Below are positions 46,751 through 56,861 of a stretch of DNA of 64,000 nucleotides, piece after piece (the stretch's first letter is position 1; each line of letters begins with the position of its first letter). The notes under the pieces are model-generated. The model did not search any database. It was given only the letters and a program-made list of their open reading frames with translations, and was not told the DNA's origin. Position numbers and translations under genes: made by a program. The stretch comes from Brevundimonas sp. NIBR11 (GTDB lineage Bacteria > Pseudomonadota > Alphaproteobacteria > Caulobacterales > Caulobacteraceae), in NCBI RefSeq assembly GCF_027912535.1, contig NZ_CP115465.1:2088001-2152000 (forward strand), read 5' to 3'.

Positions 46751-47136
46751 GTCAGGGGACCGAAGACGCCTTCCAGCTTCTCTTTCAGCTGGGCGACGGT
46801 GAAGGGTTTGACCAGGTAGTTGTTGACCCCGAACTGGACCGCGCGCGCGACCAGATCGCGGTCGGCTCGGCCAGTCAGCATGATGAAGGCCGAGCCTTGC
46901 GTCGGCGGATGGGCGCGCACAGCACGGAGCAAGCCGAGCCCGTCGAGCTTGGGCATGTTGAAGTCCGAGATGATCAGGTGGGCGGGCTTGGCGATCATCT
47001 CGCGCAGGCCCGCCTCGCCGTCGGCGGCCTCGCGGAACTCGCGGAAGCCGAGCTGCTGCAGGCTGGTGCGGATCAGGGCGCGCATCGACAGTTGGTCGTC
47101 GACGATGAGGACGTGGATGGCGGAGGCGGCGGGCAT
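46747..47136 (-). CDS. cheY2: CheY-type response regulator (CheYII position), 129 aa
   Basis: A free receiver with Asp pair in [11 protein letters not shown], phospho-Asp in [12 protein letters not shown], Thr in IMLTGRAD and Lys in [11 protein letters not shown]. It lies between cheB and cheD. It closely resembles the product of 13436-13822 (NNYxxKPFT, LKxKL), suggesting the two are paralogues with similar switch or sink roles. The start is 10 bp after the cheB stop. Confidence 0.94.
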   Translation of the reverse strand: MPAASAIHVLIVDDQLSMRALIRTSLQQLGFREFREAADGEAGLREMIAKPAHLIISDFNMPKLDGLGLLRAVRAHPPTQGSAFIMLTGRADRDLVARAVQFGVNNYLVKPFTVAQLKEKLEGVFGPLT

Positions 47137-47146
47137 TCTGGAATCC

Positions 47147-48184
47147 TCAGGCGGCGGACTGTGCGAAGGGGGACGCGCACAGGTCGAGAATGGCGGACGG
47201 GAGACGGGCGAGCGGCAGCTGGCGTTCGACGGCCCCGATCTCGTGGGCGACGCGGGGCATGCCGTAGACGACGCAGCTGGCCTCGTCCTGTCCCAGGGTT
47301 CGGGCGCCGGCGTTGCGCATCTCCAGCAGACCCTGGGCGCCGTCGCGGCCCATGCCGGTCAAGATAACGCCGGTCATCGGGCGACGCAGGCGGGACACCG
47401 ATCTGAACAGGACGTCGACCGAGGGGCGATGACCGCTGATGGTGTCGCCCTCGCTCAGGCGGCAGCGCGGCGTGGCCCCCGAGACCTCCAGATGGGTCAG
47501 GCCGCCGGGCGCCAGGTAGATGTGGCCGGGCATCAGGGGGGCGCCGTCGGTCGCCTCGGTGACGGTGGCGGCGGACATCTTGTCCAGACGGGCGGCGAAA
47601 CTCGGAGTGAAGGTCGCCGGCATGTGCTGGGTGATCACGGTCGCCGGGCAGTGGGCCGGGAAGCTGGAGATGATCGTCAGCAGGGCCTCGACCCCGCCGG
47701 TAGAGGCGCCGATGGCCAGGATGTGGTCGGGCGCGGCGCGGTAGTCCGCGCGGGGGCGCGGGGCCTCGGTCGCCTCACGACGGCGGACCCGCGAGCGGGC
47801 GGCGGTCTTCACCTTCAGGGTCAGTTCGGCGAAGGCCTCCATCGCCGTGACGCCGGCGCCGGGTTTGCCGACCGCGTCGACCGCGCCCATCTCGAGCGCC
47901 TGAAGGGTCACCTCCGCGCCGGCCTGGGTCAGGGTCGAGACCATGACGACCGGCATGGGGCGCAGCCGCATAATTTTCTCGAGGAACTCCAGCCCGTTCA
48001 TGTTGGGCATCTCGACGTCCAGGGTGATGACGTCGGGGTTCAGCTCCTTGATGAGGGCGCGGGCCTCCAAGGGGTCGGCGGCCGAGCCGACGACCTCGAT
48101 CTCCGGATCGCGGCGCAGGGCGGCCGTGATCAGGCCGCGCATGGTGGGGCTGTCGTCGACGACGAGGACGCGGACGGCCGTCAT
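47147..48184 (-). CDS. cheB1: Chemotaxis methylesterase CheB, main operon, 345 aa
   Basis: The receiver has [25 protein letters not shown] and KPGAG; the esterase domain has Ser in [11 protein letters not shown], His in TQHMPATFT and Asp in [11 protein letters not shown]. It resets receptor methylation. ATG 48184 overlaps the cheR stop (ATGA), and a longer frame upstream (48310) is a shadow of cheR. It differs from the copy at 2360-3433 enough to be an older paralogue rather than a recent duplicate. Confidence 0.96.
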   Translation of the reverse strand: MTAVRVLVVDDSPTMRGLITAALRRDPEIEVVGSAADPLEARALIKELNPDVITLDVEMPNMNGLEFLEKIMRLRPMPVVMVSTLTQAGAEVTLQALEMGAVDAVGKPGAGVTAMEAFAELTLKVKTAARSRVRRREATEAPRPRADYRAAPDHILAIGASTGGVEALLTIISSFPAHCPATVITQHMPATFTPSFAARLDKMSAATVTEATDGAPLMPGHIYLAPGGLTHLEVSGATPRCRLSEGDTISGHRPSVDVLFRSVSRLRRPMTGVILTGMGRDGAQGLLEMRNAGARTLGQDEASCVVYGMPRVAHEIGAVERQLPLARLPSAILDLCASPFAQSAA

Positions 48185-49062
48185 GCGGCGAGCCTGTAAG
48201 TGGTCAGGCCCGAGGTCTGGAGCGACGTCACGGCCGGGCCGCTGATGCGTTCGGAGTGGCCGATGTAGAGGGTGGCGCCGGGGGTCATCAGCGGGGTGAA
48301 CCGCTTCCACACCCGCTCCTGGGTCGCGTCGTCGAAATAGATCACGACGTTGCGGCAGAAGATGACGTCGAACTTGCCGCGCATGGGCCAGTCGCCGATC
48401 AGGTTCAGCTCGCGGAAGGAGACGAGGTCGCGCAGGACCTGAGTGGCGCTCAGCATGTCGCGGCCTTGCCCTCCGAATGAAGACGGGGGGGCCTTCTCGA
48501 AGAAGCGGTGGCGCAGCATGGGCGGGGCGGCTTCGAGATGCTCGGCCGAATAGACCCCGGCGACGCCGTCGGCGACCATGTTGGGGTCGATGTCAGTGGC
48601 CAGGATTTTGACGTCGAGCTCGTTCGCCTCGGGCAGGCAGGCCAGCACCGTCATGGCCATGGAATAGGGCTCCTGCCCGTTCGAGCAGGCGGCCGACCAC
48701 AGGCGGATCCGCTCGCCGCGACGGGCGCGCTCCGCCAAGACCGGCATCACCTGATCGCGCAGGTGATCGAAATGGTGCGGCTCGCGGAAGAAGCGGGTCA
48801 CATTGGTGGTCAGGGCGGCCGTCATGGCCTGACGCTCGTCCACCCCGTCGGAGCCTTCGATCAGGGCGCAATAGTCGCGGAAGCTTCGCAGGCCGAGCGA
48901 ACGCAGGCGCTTGGCCAGACGCGAGTAGACGAGCGCCGCCTTGCCCTCGTTCAAGGCGATGCCGGCGTGGCTGTGCAGAACTTCGGCGATGTGGCGGAAG
49001 TCCTCGGCCGTGAAGACGAACTCGCCTTCGACCAGGGAGGTCCGCCCGGCGGGGCTGGTCAT
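48181..49062 (-). CDS. cheR1: Chemotaxis methyltransferase CheR, main operon, 293 aa
   Basis: The N-terminal helical domain ([20 protein letters not shown]) precedes the SAM domain with [31 protein letters not shown] and [15 protein letters not shown]. It methylates receptors, and McpA at 52462-54381 carries the C-terminal docking peptide that such enzymes bind. It overlaps cheW by 4 bp and cheB by 4 bp. Confidence 0.96.
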   Translation of the reverse strand: MTSPAGRTSLVEGEFVFTAEDFRHIAEVLHSHAGIALNEGKAALVYSRLAKRLRSLGLRSFRDYCALIEGSDGVDERQAMTAALTTNVTRFFREPHHFDHLRDQVMPVLAERARRGERIRLWSAACSNGQEPYSMAMTVLACLPEANELDVKILATDIDPNMVADGVAGVYSAEHLEAAPPMLRHRFFEKAPPSSFGGQGRDMLSATQVLRDLVSFRELNLIGDWPMRGKFDVIFCRNVVIYFDDATQERVWKRFTPLMTPGATLYIGHSERISGPAVTSLQTSGLTTYRLAA

Positions 49063-49520
49063 GCGGCTTCTGCTTCGGTCTCGGGAATGATCCGGTCCAG
49101 TTCGATCAGGCTGATCAGACGGCCGTCCATGGCGAACAGACCCTTGACGAAGGACTTGACCTGTTCGCTGGCGACGTCGGGCGTCGGCTGCATGGCCTCG
49201 TCGGTCAGCTGGATGATGTCCGACACGGCGTCGACCAGGAGGCCGACCATCCGGCCCCCGACATGGGCGACCATGATGACGTGACGCGCGGTCGGCTCGG
49301 AGGTGCGCAGGCCAAAGCGGGCGCCCAGATCGATGATCGGAAGGACGGCGCCGCGCAGGTTGATGACGCCCTTCATGAAGCCCGGGGCGCGCGGCAGGGG
49401 CGTGGCCGGGGTCCAGCCGCGGATTTCGCGCACGGCCATGATGTCCACGCAGAATTCCTGTTCGCCTATGCGGAAGGCGATCAGTTCGCGGGCGGCGGCG
49501 GCGGTGTTGGCTTCGGTCAT
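49059..49520 (-). CDS. cheW1: Chemotaxis adaptor CheW, main operon, 153 aa
   Basis: Blocks [40 protein letters not shown] and the C-terminal [19 protein letters not shown] define a CheW. It links McpA and other receptors to CheA. It starts 3 bp after the cheA stop. Standard length and no unusual features. Confidence 0.96.
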   Translation of the reverse strand: MTEANTAAAARELIAFRIGEQEFCVDIMAVREIRGWTPATPLPRAPGFMKGVINLRGAVLPIIDLGARFGLRTSEPTARHVIMVAHVGGRMVGLLVDAVSDIIQLTDEAMQPTPDVASEQVKSFVKGLFAMDGRLISLIELDRIIPETEAEAA

Positions 49521-49523
49521 GAT

Positions 49524-51821
49524 CTAGCTCGCGATCTTGAGTTCGGTACGGGCGGTCTCGTGGCGCACGGAGCGGCGGCGCGAGCTCGACACGATGGCGT
49601 CGACGTCCAGGATCAGGGCGACGCGGCCGTCGCCCAGGATGGTCGCGGCGGCGACGCCGTCGACAGGCTGGTAGTTGGTCTCCAGGCTCTTGATGACGAC
49701 CTGGCGCTGGCCCTGGATAGCGTCGAACAACAGGGCGGCGCGGGTCCCGGCCTCGGTCTCCACGACCACGGCGACGCCGATTTCGGGCGCGACAGGGGCG
49801 TCACGGAAACCCATGCCGAGGGCGACGTCGATCAAGGGCACGAACTGGTCCCGGAACCGGATGACCGGGTCGTGGCCGCCGACGTAGTGGATGTCCTGGG
49901 GTTGCGGCGTCAGGCTTTCGACGATGGCCGTCAGGGGGGCGACCAGGGTCTGTTCGGCGCCGGTCACGACCATGCCGTCCAGCACCGCGAGCGTCAGCGG
50001 CAGGCTGAGGGTGAAGGTCGAGCCCTTGCCGGGCGTGGAGGAGATGGAGATGCGGCCGCCCAGGGCCTGGATCGAGCGACGGACCACATCCATGCCCACG
50101 CCGCGCCCGGAAACGTCGGTGATGGTCTCGGCGGTCGAGAAGCCCGGCAGGAAGATCAGATTGTCGATTTCGTCGTCGGTCAGGACCGCGTCCTCGGCGA
50201 TCAGGCCGCGCGAGACGGCGATGCCCTTCACCCGCTCGCGGTTGATGCCTTTGCCGTCGTCGGAAATCTCGATGACGATCCGGCCCGAGCGGTGCAGGGC
50301 GACCAGACGCACCGTGCCCTCGGCCGGTTTGCCGGCGGCGACGCGCTCCTCGGGGCTTTCCAGCCCGTGGTCGATGGCGTTGCGCAGCATGTGGGTGATC
50401 GGCTCGGCCAGGCGTTCGACGACGGTCTTATCGACCTCGGTGTCCTCGCCGGCGGTGACCAGACGCACGCGCTTGCCCGTCATCTCGCCGACCTCGCGCA
50501 CGAGGCGCGGCATGCGCTGGAAGACCGACTTCACGGGCTGGGCCCGGATGGCCATGACGCTGTCCTGGATTTCGCGTGTCAGCAGTTCGAGATCTTCGAG
50601 GCCGACGGAGATGCCGGACGAACGGGCGAGGCCGCTCTCGATGACGCGCTGGGCCAGCATGGCCTGCTGGATGACCAGTTCGCCGACGACGTTGATCAGG
50701 CGATCGACGCGGTCGAGATCGACGCGGATGGTGACGGCGGCGGGTTGGGCCGGCGCGTGGGCGGGGGCCGGCGCGGCGGTCGCGACGGGAGCCGAGGCGG
50801 TCGGAGGCGTCGCCGGCTCCGGCGTCGGGATCGGCGGCTGTTCGGACTTGGCGGCGACGGGCGCCAGCGGGGCGATGGGCTCGACGATGACCGCCGGATC
50901 AGGAGCGGCGGCGATATCGGCCTGCGCCTTGGCCAGCAGAGCGGCGATGTCGAACTCGGGCTCGGCGGGGGTTTCGACCGGGGCGAATTCGGCTATCGGC
51001 GCCGCGGCCGAGGCAGGGCGGATCGCCAGATCGCAATCGGTCTCGACAAAGTCGAAGACGTCGCGGATCGCGGCCTCGCCGGCGTCCGTCGTCAGGTCGA
51101 TGGTCCAGGACAGGTACGACTCTTCGGCGTCCAGGGCGTCGAGATCCGGCAGTGCCGAGACGTCGAGCGTGACGCTCAGTTCGCCCAGGCGCGACAACTC
51201 GCGCAGCAGGATACCGGTCTCGTTGGCGTTGGCGTACATCCGGCCGTGCGGATGGAAGACGATGCGCCAGGCGTCAGCGGCCGGCGCCGGGGCGTCCAGA
51301 TCGGCGAGGTTGAAGGCGACCGGCTTGAAGCCGAACGCGTCCGCCTCGATGTCCATCGTGATGGCGACCGGGGCGAAGGCGGGGTCCGGCTCCACGAACG
51401 CGGCGAGGGCGGGCGCGGGCTCCCCGTGTGTCAGGGCTTCCAGCTCGGCGACCAGACCGGCGGAGCGGATTTCGTCGACCGGCGCGCCCTGGCCGCGCGC
51501 AGCGGCGATGTGGTCGGCCAGCACGTCGGAAGCGCGCAACAGGGTCTTCACCGTGACGTCGTCGCACGGCTTCCGCTCCGAGCGGATCTCGTCCAGCAAA
51601 GTCTCGAAGACGTGGGCGAACCGGACCAAGGCGTCCAGGCCGAAGGCCCCTGCCCCGCCTTTGACCGAATGGACCGCCCGGAAGACGGCGTTGACGGTCT
51701 CATTGTCCGCCTGGCCCTGTTCGATCGCCAGGAGGCCCGTCTCCAGGTCGCCGAGCAGCTCGTCGCACTCCTGGAAGAAGACGACCTTGATGGCCTCGAA
51801 GGGATCGACAGCGTCAGACAT
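49524..51821 (-). CDS. cheA1: Chemotaxis histidine kinase CheA, main operon, 765 aa
   Basis: The domains are HPt with phospho-His 51 (AVHSVKGGAGAFG), then a ~250-residue region with two ferredoxin-like blocks and Pro/Ala-rich linkers (likely P2), a dimerisation helix pair, an ATPase ([34 protein letters not shown]) and one CheW-like domain ending in ILDVDAIVSS. Unlike the CheA at 10482-13304 it has no globin-like segment, only one CheW-like domain and no receiver. It phosphorylates the CheY proteins and CheB. Confidence 0.96.
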   Translation of the reverse strand: MSDAVDPFEAIKVVFFQECDELLGDLETGLLAIEQGQADNETVNAVFRAVHSVKGGAGAFGLDALVRFAHVFETLLDEIRSERKPCDDVTVKTLLRASDVLADHIAAARGQGAPVDEIRSAGLVAELEALTHGEPAPALAAFVEPDPAFAPVAITMDIEADAFGFKPVAFNLADLDAPAPAADAWRIVFHPHGRMYANANETGILLRELSRLGELSVTLDVSALPDLDALDAEESYLSWTIDLTTDAGEAAIRDVFDFVETDCDLAIRPASAAAPIAEFAPVETPAEPEFDIAALLAKAQADIAAAPDPAVIVEPIAPLAPVAAKSEQPPIPTPEPATPPTASAPVATAAPAPAHAPAQPAAVTIRVDLDRVDRLINVVGELVIQQAMLAQRVIESGLARSSGISVGLEDLELLTREIQDSVMAIRAQPVKSVFQRMPRLVREVGEMTGKRVRLVTAGEDTEVDKTVVERLAEPITHMLRNAIDHGLESPEERVAAGKPAEGTVRLVALHRSGRIVIEISDDGKGINRERVKGIAVSRGLIAEDAVLTDDEIDNLIFLPGFSTAETITDVSGRGVGMDVVRRSIQALGGRISISSTPGKGSTFTLSLPLTLAVLDGMVVTGAEQTLVAPLTAIVESLTPQPQDIHYVGGHDPVIRFRDQFVPLIDVALGMGFRDAPVAPEIGVAVVVETEAGTRAALLFDAIQGQRQVVIKSLETNYQPVDGVAAATILGDGRVALILDVDAIVSSSRRRSVRHETARTELKIAS

Positions 51822-51824
51822 GGA

Positions 51825-52190
51825 TCAGGCCGCCACGCGCCGGACGGCGTCGACCAGCTTGGCCGGGTCGAACGGCTTGACGATCCAGCCGGTAGCGCCA
51901 GCGTCGCGGGCGCGCTGCTTCTTGGTCGCATCGCTCTCGGTCGTCAGGACCAACACCGGGGTGGCGCGGTGCGCCGGATCGGCGCGCACGCCCTCGATCA
52001 CGCCGAAACCGTCCATGCGGGGCATGTTGATGTCGGTGATGATGACGTCGGCGCCCTCGGCGGCGAGCGTCTCCAGCCCGTCCACGCCGTCCACGGCCTG
52101 GATGACGCGATAGCCGGCGTCGACCAGGGCCATCATCAGCATGTCGCGCATGGTGCGGCTGTCGTCGATGGTCAGGATGGTTTTGGTCAC
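51825..52190 (-). CDS. cheY1: CheY-type response regulator (CheYI position), 121 aa
   Basis: A free receiver: ILTIDDSRTMRDML, IITDINMPRMDGFG, TTESD and WIVKPFDPAKL. GTG 52190 overlaps the cheX stop (GTGA), so the N-terminus starts VTKTILT. A longer upstream frame to 52238 would overlap cheX by 50 bp. It is the copy closest to classical CheY and precedes cheA directly. Confidence 0.94.
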   Translation of the reverse strand: MTKTILTIDDSRTMRDMLMMALVDAGYRVIQAVDGVDGLETLAAEGADVIITDINMPRMDGFGVIEGVRADPAHRATPVLVLTTESDATKKQRARDAGATGWIVKPFDPAKLVDAVRRVAA

Positions 52191-52462
52191 GACATGGCTC
52201 CTTGCACGGCGGTCCTGGCCGCTCCGAACGCGTTCCATTGGTCGGCGAACTCACGCGAGACCCCGTCGATCTTCAGCGTGTGGCCGTCACGGGCCCAGGT
52301 CTGCTGGGCCGAGATCAGGACCTGCAGGCACAGGCCGCCGAGGCGTTCGACGCGCGAGGCGTCGACGATCACCGACTGGCCGCGCATGGGCAGCAGGGCG
52401 GCCTTGAGCGGTTCGGCCTGGGCCAGGTCAAGGACAGCCGGAAGCGAGATCGAGGCGGCCAT
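52187..52462 (-). CDS. cheX: CheX, STAS-domain protein, 91 aa
   Basis: A small single-domain STAS (anti-anti-sigma-like) protein: LPAVLDLAQAEPLKAALLPM, VIVDASRVERLGGLCLQVL and FGAARTAV. The usual phosphorylatable Ser/Thr position in the ASxVxxLG segment holds Ser 56-equivalent. In this operon position the Caulobacter gene is named cheX, which is unrelated to the CheX phosphatase of spirochaetes. It shares one base with the mcpA stop (TGATG). Its role in signalling is unknown. Confidence 0.85.
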   Translation of the reverse strand: MAASISLPAVLDLAQAEPLKAALLPMRGQSVIVDASRVERLGGLCLQVLISAQQTWARDGHTLKIDGVSREFADQWNAFGAARTAVQGAMS

Positions 52463-54381
52463 CAGAACTCTTCCCAGCCGTCTTCGGCGGCGACCGGAGC
52501 CGGCTTGAGAGCCGCGCCGCCGCGACCGAGGGTGCGCATCTGGGCGACCGGACGGGCGGCGGGACGAGCGGCCGGGGCCGCGCGAGCGGGGGCCGCGACG
52601 GCGCCGATCTGGAAGCGGGCGACCGAGCCGGCGAGCACCTCAGCCTCCTGCGACAGGGAATGGCTGGCGGCGGTCGACTGTTCGACCATCGCAGCATTCT
52701 GCTGGGTGACCTGGTCCATCTGGTTGACGGCGGTATTGACCTGCTGGAGGCCCGTCGCCTGCTCCTGGGCCGAGGCGGCGATCTCGGAGACCAGGCCGTC
52801 GATCTCGGCGACGCGGCCGACGATGCGTTGCAGGGCCTCGCCCGTCTGACCGACCAGCGACACCCCGGCGTTGACCTGGGTCGTCGAGGCCGAGATGAGG
52901 ACCTTGATCTCCTTGGCGGCCTCGGCCGAGCGTTGAGCCAGGGCGCGGACTTCGGAGGCCACGACCGCGAAGCCGCGACCAGCGTCGCCCGCACGGGCCG
53001 CCTCGACGCCCGCGTTCAGGGCCAGGAGGTTGGTCTGGAAGGCGATCTCGTCGATCACGCCAATGATCTGGCTGATTTCCTGGGCTGACTTCTCGATCGC
53101 CCCCATGGCGCCGACGGCGTCACGGACCACGATGCCAGAGGTCTCGGCGTCACCCTTGGCGGCCTGGACGGTCTCGGAGGCCTGACGGGCGCCTGAGGCG
53201 GTGCGGTTCACCGTGGCTGTGATCTGGTCGAGGGCGGCGGCGGTCTCTTCCAGCGAGGCGGCCTGCTGTTCCGTGCGGCGCGACAGGTCGTCGGCGGCCT
53301 GGCTGATTTCGCCCGAGCCCGAGCGGATGGCCGAGACGTTGGTGACGACGACCGACATAGCGTCCTTCAGCTGGCCGATGGCCGCGTTGAAGTCGTCCTT
53401 CAGCTTCACATAGTCCTCGGGGAAGGGCTGAGTGAGCATGTAGGTCAGGTCGCCGCGCGTCAGGTGATCCAGACCCTCGCCCAGGGCCGCGACGACGGCG
53501 GCCTGTTCGCGGGCGGCGGCCTCGGCGGCGCGCTGGTTGCGAGCGCGCTCCTCGTCCGACTGGCCGCGCAGGGCGGCGCCCTCGGCCTCCAGACGGGTCT
53601 TCTCGATGGCGGCGTCGCGGAAGGCCTCCACGGCCCGGCCCATCTCGCCGAACTCGTCCTTGCGGATGCTGCAGGGGATGTCGAAGGCGGTGTCGCCGCC
53701 CATCAGTCGACGCATGTAGCCGATCATGTTGTTGACCGGACCGACGATGCCGCGCGTCAGGGTCCAGGCCGCCGCGACCGAGATCAGCAGGGCCGCGGCC
53801 AGACCGATCAGCAGGGCCGTCAGAGCCATGCTCGCCGCCGCGTCCTGGGCGTCGCGCGTCGCCTGAAGCGCCGTCATGTTCTGGGTGTTCAGAGCTTCCA
53901 GGCCGTCCTCGACCACCTGGGTGTAGTTGTCCGCCGCGCCGTCGCGGCCGACCATGGCCACGGCCTGCGCCTTGGTCGCCGGGTTGGAGGCCAGGGCCAC
54001 GCCAGGAGTGACGACATGTTCGTACCAGTCGTCGGCGCCCGTCTCGATCACGTCGGCCAGACGATCGGCCTCGGCGTTGCCTTCGGTGCGCAGGTCGGCG
54101 AGCCCGGCTTTGAAGTCCGAACGGTGCGCGTCCAGCCGCTCCAGATAGTAGCGGTCCCCGGAGACCAAGAAGCCGCGGTACGAGTTTTCCTGTCGCGCCA
54201 TCTTGAACTCGATGGTCGCGGTCTTGCGCACGATGGCGTTAGCCGTGCTGCGCGCCTCGCCGGCTTTGGCCAGGGCGTGCAGGTTGACGAAGATCGTCGC
54301 GCCCATGGCGCCGATCGCCAGGAGGACGGCGGCGAAGGCGATGGCGAGCTTTTTGCCGATCGGGAGATTGGTGAAGAACAC
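52462..54381 (-). CDS. mcpA: Transmembrane chemoreceptor McpA, 639 aa
   Basis: Two membrane helices (about 10-33 and 186-208) flank a ~150-residue periplasmic four-helix-type sensor. A HAMP domain (TRGIVGPVNNMIGYMRRL) and a long signalling domain follow, with the tip IDEIAFQTNLLALNAGVEAAR. The C-terminus is an Ala/Pro-rich tether ending DGWEEF, matching the NWETF-type CheR/CheB docking pentapeptide. It leads the main che operon and shares a base with cheX. The ligand is unknown; a helical sensor suggests small metabolites. The start is ATG 54381. Confidence 0.95.
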   Translation of the reverse strand: MFFTNLPIGKKLAIAFAAVLLAIGAMGATIFVNLHALAKAGEARSTANAIVRKTATIEFKMARQENSYRGFLVSGDRYYLERLDAHRSDFKAGLADLRTEGNAEADRLADVIETGADDWYEHVVTPGVALASNPATKAQAVAMVGRDGAADNYTQVVEDGLEALNTQNMTALQATRDAQDAAASMALTALLIGLAAALLISVAAAWTLTRGIVGPVNNMIGYMRRLMGGDTAFDIPCSIRKDEFGEMGRAVEAFRDAAIEKTRLEAEGAALRGQSDEERARNQRAAEAAAREQAAVVAALGEGLDHLTRGDLTYMLTQPFPEDYVKLKDDFNAAIGQLKDAMSVVVTNVSAIRSGSGEISQAADDLSRRTEQQAASLEETAAALDQITATVNRTASGARQASETVQAAKGDAETSGIVVRDAVGAMGAIEKSAQEISQIIGVIDEIAFQTNLLALNAGVEAARAGDAGRGFAVVASEVRALAQRSAEAAKEIKVLISASTTQVNAGVSLVGQTGEALQRIVGRVAEIDGLVSEIAASAQEQATGLQQVNTAVNQMDQVTQQNAAMVEQSTAASHSLSQEAEVLAGSVARFQIGAVAAPARAAPAARPAARPVAQMRTLGRGGAALKPAPVAAEDGWEEF

Positions 54382-54423
54382 AGCGGGTTTCCTTCGAGAT
54401 CCGGGCGGAGAACCGGGAGAAAA

Positions 54424-55137
54424 TCAGAGAGAGAAGCTGATCGAGGCGACGAGACGGCCCTCGTAGGGCTCGCCCAGACCGTGGTCGGCGGTGTCGAACC
54501 AGCGGACGTCCAGTGTCGCGTTGTCGGTGAGCTTGTGCTTCACCCCGGCGTTCCAGGCCGTGTATTCGGCGCCGCCGTCAGCCGAGCGATCGGCGATGGC
54601 GGCGCTGGCCTTGGTCTTGGGGGTCAGGGCCATCGAGCCCTGCAGTTCGATCCACCAGGCCTCCTGCGTCGCGGCGAAACCGTCGGGCGAATAGTTGACG
54701 CGCAGGCGGGTCGTGACGCGGCCGAAGGCGCGGGTCGCATCGGCCTGGTACTCGAAATAGTTGCTGTCGACGCCGTCGCGGCTGCCCGGCAGGTCGCGGT
54801 TCAGGACGGCCAGGTCGAACTTGATGTCCCCCAGCGTGGGCCGCCAGCCGACCTGGGTGATGGTCTCGGCGTCGGCGCCTTGCGACAGTTCGGCCGCGGA
54901 GGCGAAGACGCTGGCGTAGACCTGGCCGGTCGAGACCTCGACCGAGCCGAACGGGGCGATCTCGCCGTTCGATTTGCCGATGCCCTTGCCGATGTATTCG
55001 CTGGCGACGCCGACGTTCCAGTTGATTTCGTGAGCCGATGCGGCGGCCGGGACGAGGGCGGCGACGAGGGCGCCGAGGACGATCGGGGTCTTGGCGGAAC
55101 GGGCATTTTGCACACGGTTCCGAGCAGTCGAGGTCAT
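54424..55137 (-). CDS. TorF-family outer-membrane protein (Gcw_chp type), 237 aa
   Basis: A signal peptide ends ASAHE. The mature part is an alternating beta-barrel-like sequence with WNVGVASEYIGKGIGKSNGE at the start and a C-terminal LVASISFSL. This is the TIGR02001/TorF pattern of small Gcw_chp porins. It sits 42 bp upstream of mcpA in the same direction and could be co-transcribed with the che operon, an association I would not have predicted. Substrate unknown. Confidence 0.85.
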   Translation of the reverse strand: MTSTARNRVQNARSAKTPIVLGALVAALVPAAASAHEINWNVGVASEYIGKGIGKSNGEIAPFGSVEVSTGQVYASVFASAAELSQGADAETITQVGWRPTLGDIKFDLAVLNRDLPGSRDGVDSNYFEYQADATRAFGRVTTRLRVNYSPDGFAATQEAWWIELQGSMALTPKTKASAAIADRSADGGAEYTAWNAGVKHKLTDNATLDVRWFDTADHGLGEPYEGRLVASISFSL

Positions 55138-55397
55138 GGATAGCCTTCCTTGGATGATGGTCCAAGGATCGGCAGCGGCGCCGTATTATTGGTGAATGGG
55201 GGAATAAGTATGAATACCTATGCCCAGGGGGGGTCGACGGACCGTGTCTGTATCAGCGCTCTACAGAGCTGGACGTTATTCACGCGGGAGTGAAATTTTA
55301 CCGTCATCGTGGAACCGGTTACATCCACATCTGCAGCGCGAATCGACACATGGGAAGCTTACCGGGCTGGACTTCGCCTGGAGCAGATCGAGGCGGC

Positions 55398-56861
55398 ATG
55401 ATGTCGCGACCGGACGCTACGGCGCTCCTCCAAGCCAGAGCGGCGAAACTGCTGCAGGCGCCGTGGGCCGGCTATCCGCTGGCCATCGGGGCCGTGCTGG
55501 CCGCGCTCGGCATCCGCTCCGCGCTCGAGGAGTTCGGCAGCTTCTATTACCTGCCCATGCTCCCGGCGATCATGGCCACGGCCCTGTTCGCCGGGCGGCG
55601 CGAGATCGCCTTCGCCATCGTTCTGGCCATCGCCGCCAACGTCGCCCTGGTCCACCGCGACAGCCTGACCGACACGGTCGCCAACGCCCTGTTGTTCGCG
55701 GCGATCTCATGGCTGATCTCGGAAGGCATCCTGCGCCTGCGAACCTATCGAAGCCGCGCCGGCGAACTGTCGCGAAGCCTCGCCCGGCGCGACCACATGT
55801 TGCAGACGATTCTGGCCTCCGTTCCCGTGGTGACCCTGGATCGGGAAGGCGTGGTCCGATCCTTGACTCCCTCCGCGTCATGCATCCTGGCCGCTCCGGA
55901 AGACCTGGCCATCGGTGAGCCGTTCAGCCTGTTCGTCGAGGATTTCGATCTGGCGAGCCTGTCGGCGGCGGAGGGCCAGGCCGGCGCCCCCACCATCTGG
56001 ATCGGACGGCGAGGCGACGGCCGGAGGGTGGATCTCAACATTCAGATGGGCCTGAACGACGATCCGGCCGATCCAGACCACGCCATCCTGAGCCTGACCG
56101 ATCTGACCGAAGCCCACGCCGCCGACGCCCATGCGCGCGAGTTGCACGCCCAGTTGAACCGGGTCTGGCGGCTGAACTCCCTAGGCGAGATGTCGGCCTC
56201 CCTCTCACACGAGCTGAACCAGCCGCTCAGCGCCGCCATCACCTATCTGCACGCCGCCCAGACCGACATGAAGCGCGCCGGTCCCGTGGCCGAAAGCGCC
56301 GGGCGGACGGTCGACATGGCCAAGGCCCAGCTTCTGCGCGCCGGGGAAATCATCCGCCGCATGCGCGAACTCCTGGCCCACGAGAGCCGGGGGCTGGACG
56401 TCGAGAGCGCCGGGTCGATGATCGCCGACCTGCACGGGGTGATCGGCATGATCGCACGCACGGGCGGCGTCTCCATCGACCTCCGGATCGAGGACGAGAA
56501 CGACAGCGTCTGGGCCGAACGGATTCAGTTCCAGCAGGCCATGGTCAATCTGGTCAGGAACGCCGTGGAGGCGCTGGAGGGACGACCCGACGCCCGCGTC
56601 CTGATCACCGGCAAGGCCATCTCGCCCGAGAGCTATGAGATCCGCGTCGAGGACAACGGGGCCGGTATTGCGACCGCCGATATGGAAACCATCTTCCGCC
56701 CCCTGATAAGTACGAAATCGGGCGGAATGGGCCTGGGCCTGTCGGTGACGCGGACCATAATCGAGAGCCACGGCGGCGTGTTGAAGGTCGAGGCCAGCCC
56801 GCTGGGCGGCGCGGCCTTCTCCTTCTGCCTGATGCGCGAGCGGGAGCTTGTGGACGCATGA
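55398..56861 (+). CDS. Membrane PAS-domain sensor histidine kinase, FixL/DctB-like, 487 aa
   Basis: Four hydrophobic segments near the N-terminus (ALEEFGSFYYLPMLPAIMAT onwards) form a DUF4118-like sensor. A PAS domain (HMLQTILASVPVVTLDREGV) and then a HisKA-like domain with SLSHELNQPLSAAITYLHAA and an ATPase (NLVRNAVEALEG, EDNGAGI, GLGLSVTRTIIE) follow. No FixL haem-binding His pattern is evident, so oxygen sensing should not be assumed. ATG 55398 has GAGG upstream; an earlier in-frame ATG at 55290 is less likely. It overlaps the response regulator by 4 bp. Confidence 0.92.
   Translation: MMSRPDATALLQARAAKLLQAPWAGYPLAIGAVLAALGIRSALEEFGSFYYLPMLPAIMATALFAGRREIAFAIVLAIAANVALVHRDSLTDTVANALLFAAISWLISEGILRLRTYRSRAGELSRSLARRDHMLQTILASVPVVTLDREGVVRSLTPSASCILAAPEDLAIGEPFSLFVEDFDLASLSAAEGQAGAPTIWIGRRGDGRRVDLNIQMGLNDDPADPDHAILSLTDLTEAHAADAHARELHAQLNRVWRLNSLGEMSASLSHELNQPLSAAITYLHAAQTDMKRAGPVAESAGRTVDMAKAQLLRAGEIIRRMRELLAHESRGLDVESAGSMIADLHGVIGMIARTGGVSIDLRIEDENDSVWAERIQFQQAMVNLVRNAVEALEGRPDARVLITGKAISPESYEIRVEDNGAGIATADMETIFRPLISTKSGGMGLGLSVTRTIIESHGGVLKVEASPLGGAAFSFCLMRERELVDA

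Noticed and set aside
49263..52508. Long open frame on the plus strand opposite cheW, cheA, cheY and cheX
   Set aside because: It is low-complexity Gly/Asp/Arg-rich sequence typical of GC-rich antisense frames, lacks a ribosome-binding site, and lies over well-conserved genes.
55208..55217. GTAT-GA-ATAC inverted repeat before the sensor kinase
   Set aside because: The arms are only 4 bp, too short to distinguish from chance, and no FixJ-type consensus is clear. The 260-bp gap holds nothing else I can support.
55398..56861. Haem-binding oxygen sensor FixL
   Set aside because: The pair resembles FixL/FixJ in kinase and regulator domains, but the PAS lacks an evident haem-His motif, so no oxygen-sensing function is claimed.
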